Shown here in pieces: positions 5,130-5,686 of a DNA stretch of 5,686 bases. The position numbers and the translations under genes were made by a program. The DNA comes from Deltaproteobacteria bacterium. Its GTDB lineage: Bacteria > Desulfobacterota > Desulfarculia > Adiutricales > Adiutricaceae. The stretch covers positions 1 through 5,686 of the forward strand of contig JAITJT010000237.1 of assembly GCA_031278795.1 (NCBI GenBank), given 5' to 3'. The notes under the pieces are model-generated. The model saw nothing but the letters and a program-made list of their open reading frames with translations. It searched no databases and was not told the DNA's origin. Position 1 is the stretch's first letter. Every line of letters starts with the position of its first letter.

Positions 5130-5686
5130 ATGGACATAGCCTTTACCCTCAAGGTTCTTCCTCTCTTTGGCGCGGCCACCTGGCTTACGCTGACACTCTC
5201 TTTTTTCGGGGTGCTCTTCGCCATCATCTTGGGAACTCTCTGCGCCATCGTCACCTATTACCAAATCCCGGTTCTCAAAAGGATTGTGGGTGCCTACATA
5301 GAGCTCGCCCGCAACACCCCTCTCATGATCCAGCTCTTCTTCCTCTATTTCGCCCTACCCAAGCTGGGCATTCTCCTCTCCGGTAAGACCTGCGCCATCC
5401 TGGGGCTAACCTTCTTAGGTGGCGCCTATATGGCCGAGGCCATTCGCTCGGGCCTAAGCGCCGTGGGGAGAACCCAAATTGAAACTGGCATGAGCCTAGG
5501 TTTCGGGAGGATTAAGCTATTGCGCTATATAATCATGCCCCAGGCCATAGCGGTGGCCCTTCCCGTCATAAGCGCCACCACCATCTTTCTCATGAAAGAG
5601 ACCTCTGTGGTTAGTATAGTGGCCCTTCCGGATCTTTTGTATCTGGCCAAGGATTTATTAAAGGAAGGGCACAGCTTTGAATCCAA
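5130..5686 (+). CDS. Amino-acid ABC transporter permease (HisM/GlnP type), cut by the window end
   Basis: The first 185 residues of an inner-membrane permease are present; the frame is still open at the window edge. Relatives are usually about 215-250 residues, so perhaps 30-60 residues are missing. The N-terminus FTLKVLPLFGAATWLTLTLS is typical of polar amino-acid permeases. Hydrophobic spans lie at about 17-42, 65-84, 87-105 and 138-155. RNTPLMIQLFF (61-71) is the family hallmark. The EAA loop that docks on the ATPase subunit is at 118-137 with standard spacing: ETG for EAA, G124, I134 and MP (136-137) for LP. The small changes in that loop are within what the family tolerates. It should form the translocation channel for the ligand of the binding protein 358 nt upstream; the ATP-binding subunit is expected further downstream. 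The start is ATG 5130, preceded by AAAGGGGA. Confidence 0.93.
   Translation, partial: MDIAFTLKVLPLFGAATWLTLTLSFFGVLFAIILGTLCAIVTYYQIPVLKRIVGAYIELARNTPLMIQLFFLYFALPKLGILLSGKTCAILGLTFLGGAYMAEAIRSGLSAVGRTQIETGMSLGFGRIKLLRYIIMPQAIAVALPVISATTIFLMKETSVVSIVALPDLLYLAKDLLKEGHSFES

Overview
The window reads as chromosomal DNA of a Gram-negative bacterium. It carries a periplasmic family-3 solute-binding protein with a Sec signal peptide, followed by an inner-membrane amino-acid ABC permease. The binding protein resembles, from memory, the CjaA cysteine-binding proteins of Campylobacter and relatives, so a Campylobacterota or delta-proteobacterial (Desulfobacterota-like) source is a reasonable guess that the sequence cannot settle. 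Only about 53% of the window is coding. The genes are moderately GC-rich (about 57% in one counted AAA segment), while the gaps alternate AT-rich stretches with GC-rich short repeats. Such loose, drifting spacers would fit a host-associated genome undergoing reduction; this is inference.

Layout. Positions 1-479: non-coding, with a probable forward terminator (71-104), a tandem array of 36-bp hairpin repeats (301-403) and the terminator of the minus-strand gene (422-459). Positions 480-2084, minus strand: a 534-residue single-domain AAA ATPase with an unrecognised N-terminal half. Positions 2085-3919: a 1.8-kb gap between divergent genes. It holds a 13-bp tandem repeat array (2912-3065), duplicated A-tracts, a perfect consensus sigma-70 promoter (3475-3503) with no gene behind it, and a strong intrinsic terminator (3865-3897) ending just before the next ribosome binding site. 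Positions 3920-4771: CjaA-like binding protein. Positions 4772-5129: a structured 358-nt spacer. Positions 5130-5686: amino-acid ABC permease, cut by the window end.

The binding protein and permease should form one importer, probably for cysteine or another small polar amino acid, with an ATPase subunit expected beyond the window. The leader terminator before the binding protein and the long inverted repeat before the permease are both placed where they could tune expression of the subunits separately. The AAA ATPase has no visible partner gene. No complete new multi-gene system is evident. The best leads are the gene-less promoter/terminator unit, the possible anti-Shine-Dalgarno switch before the permease, the AAA protein with its unknown N-terminal region, and the two tandem repeat arrays.
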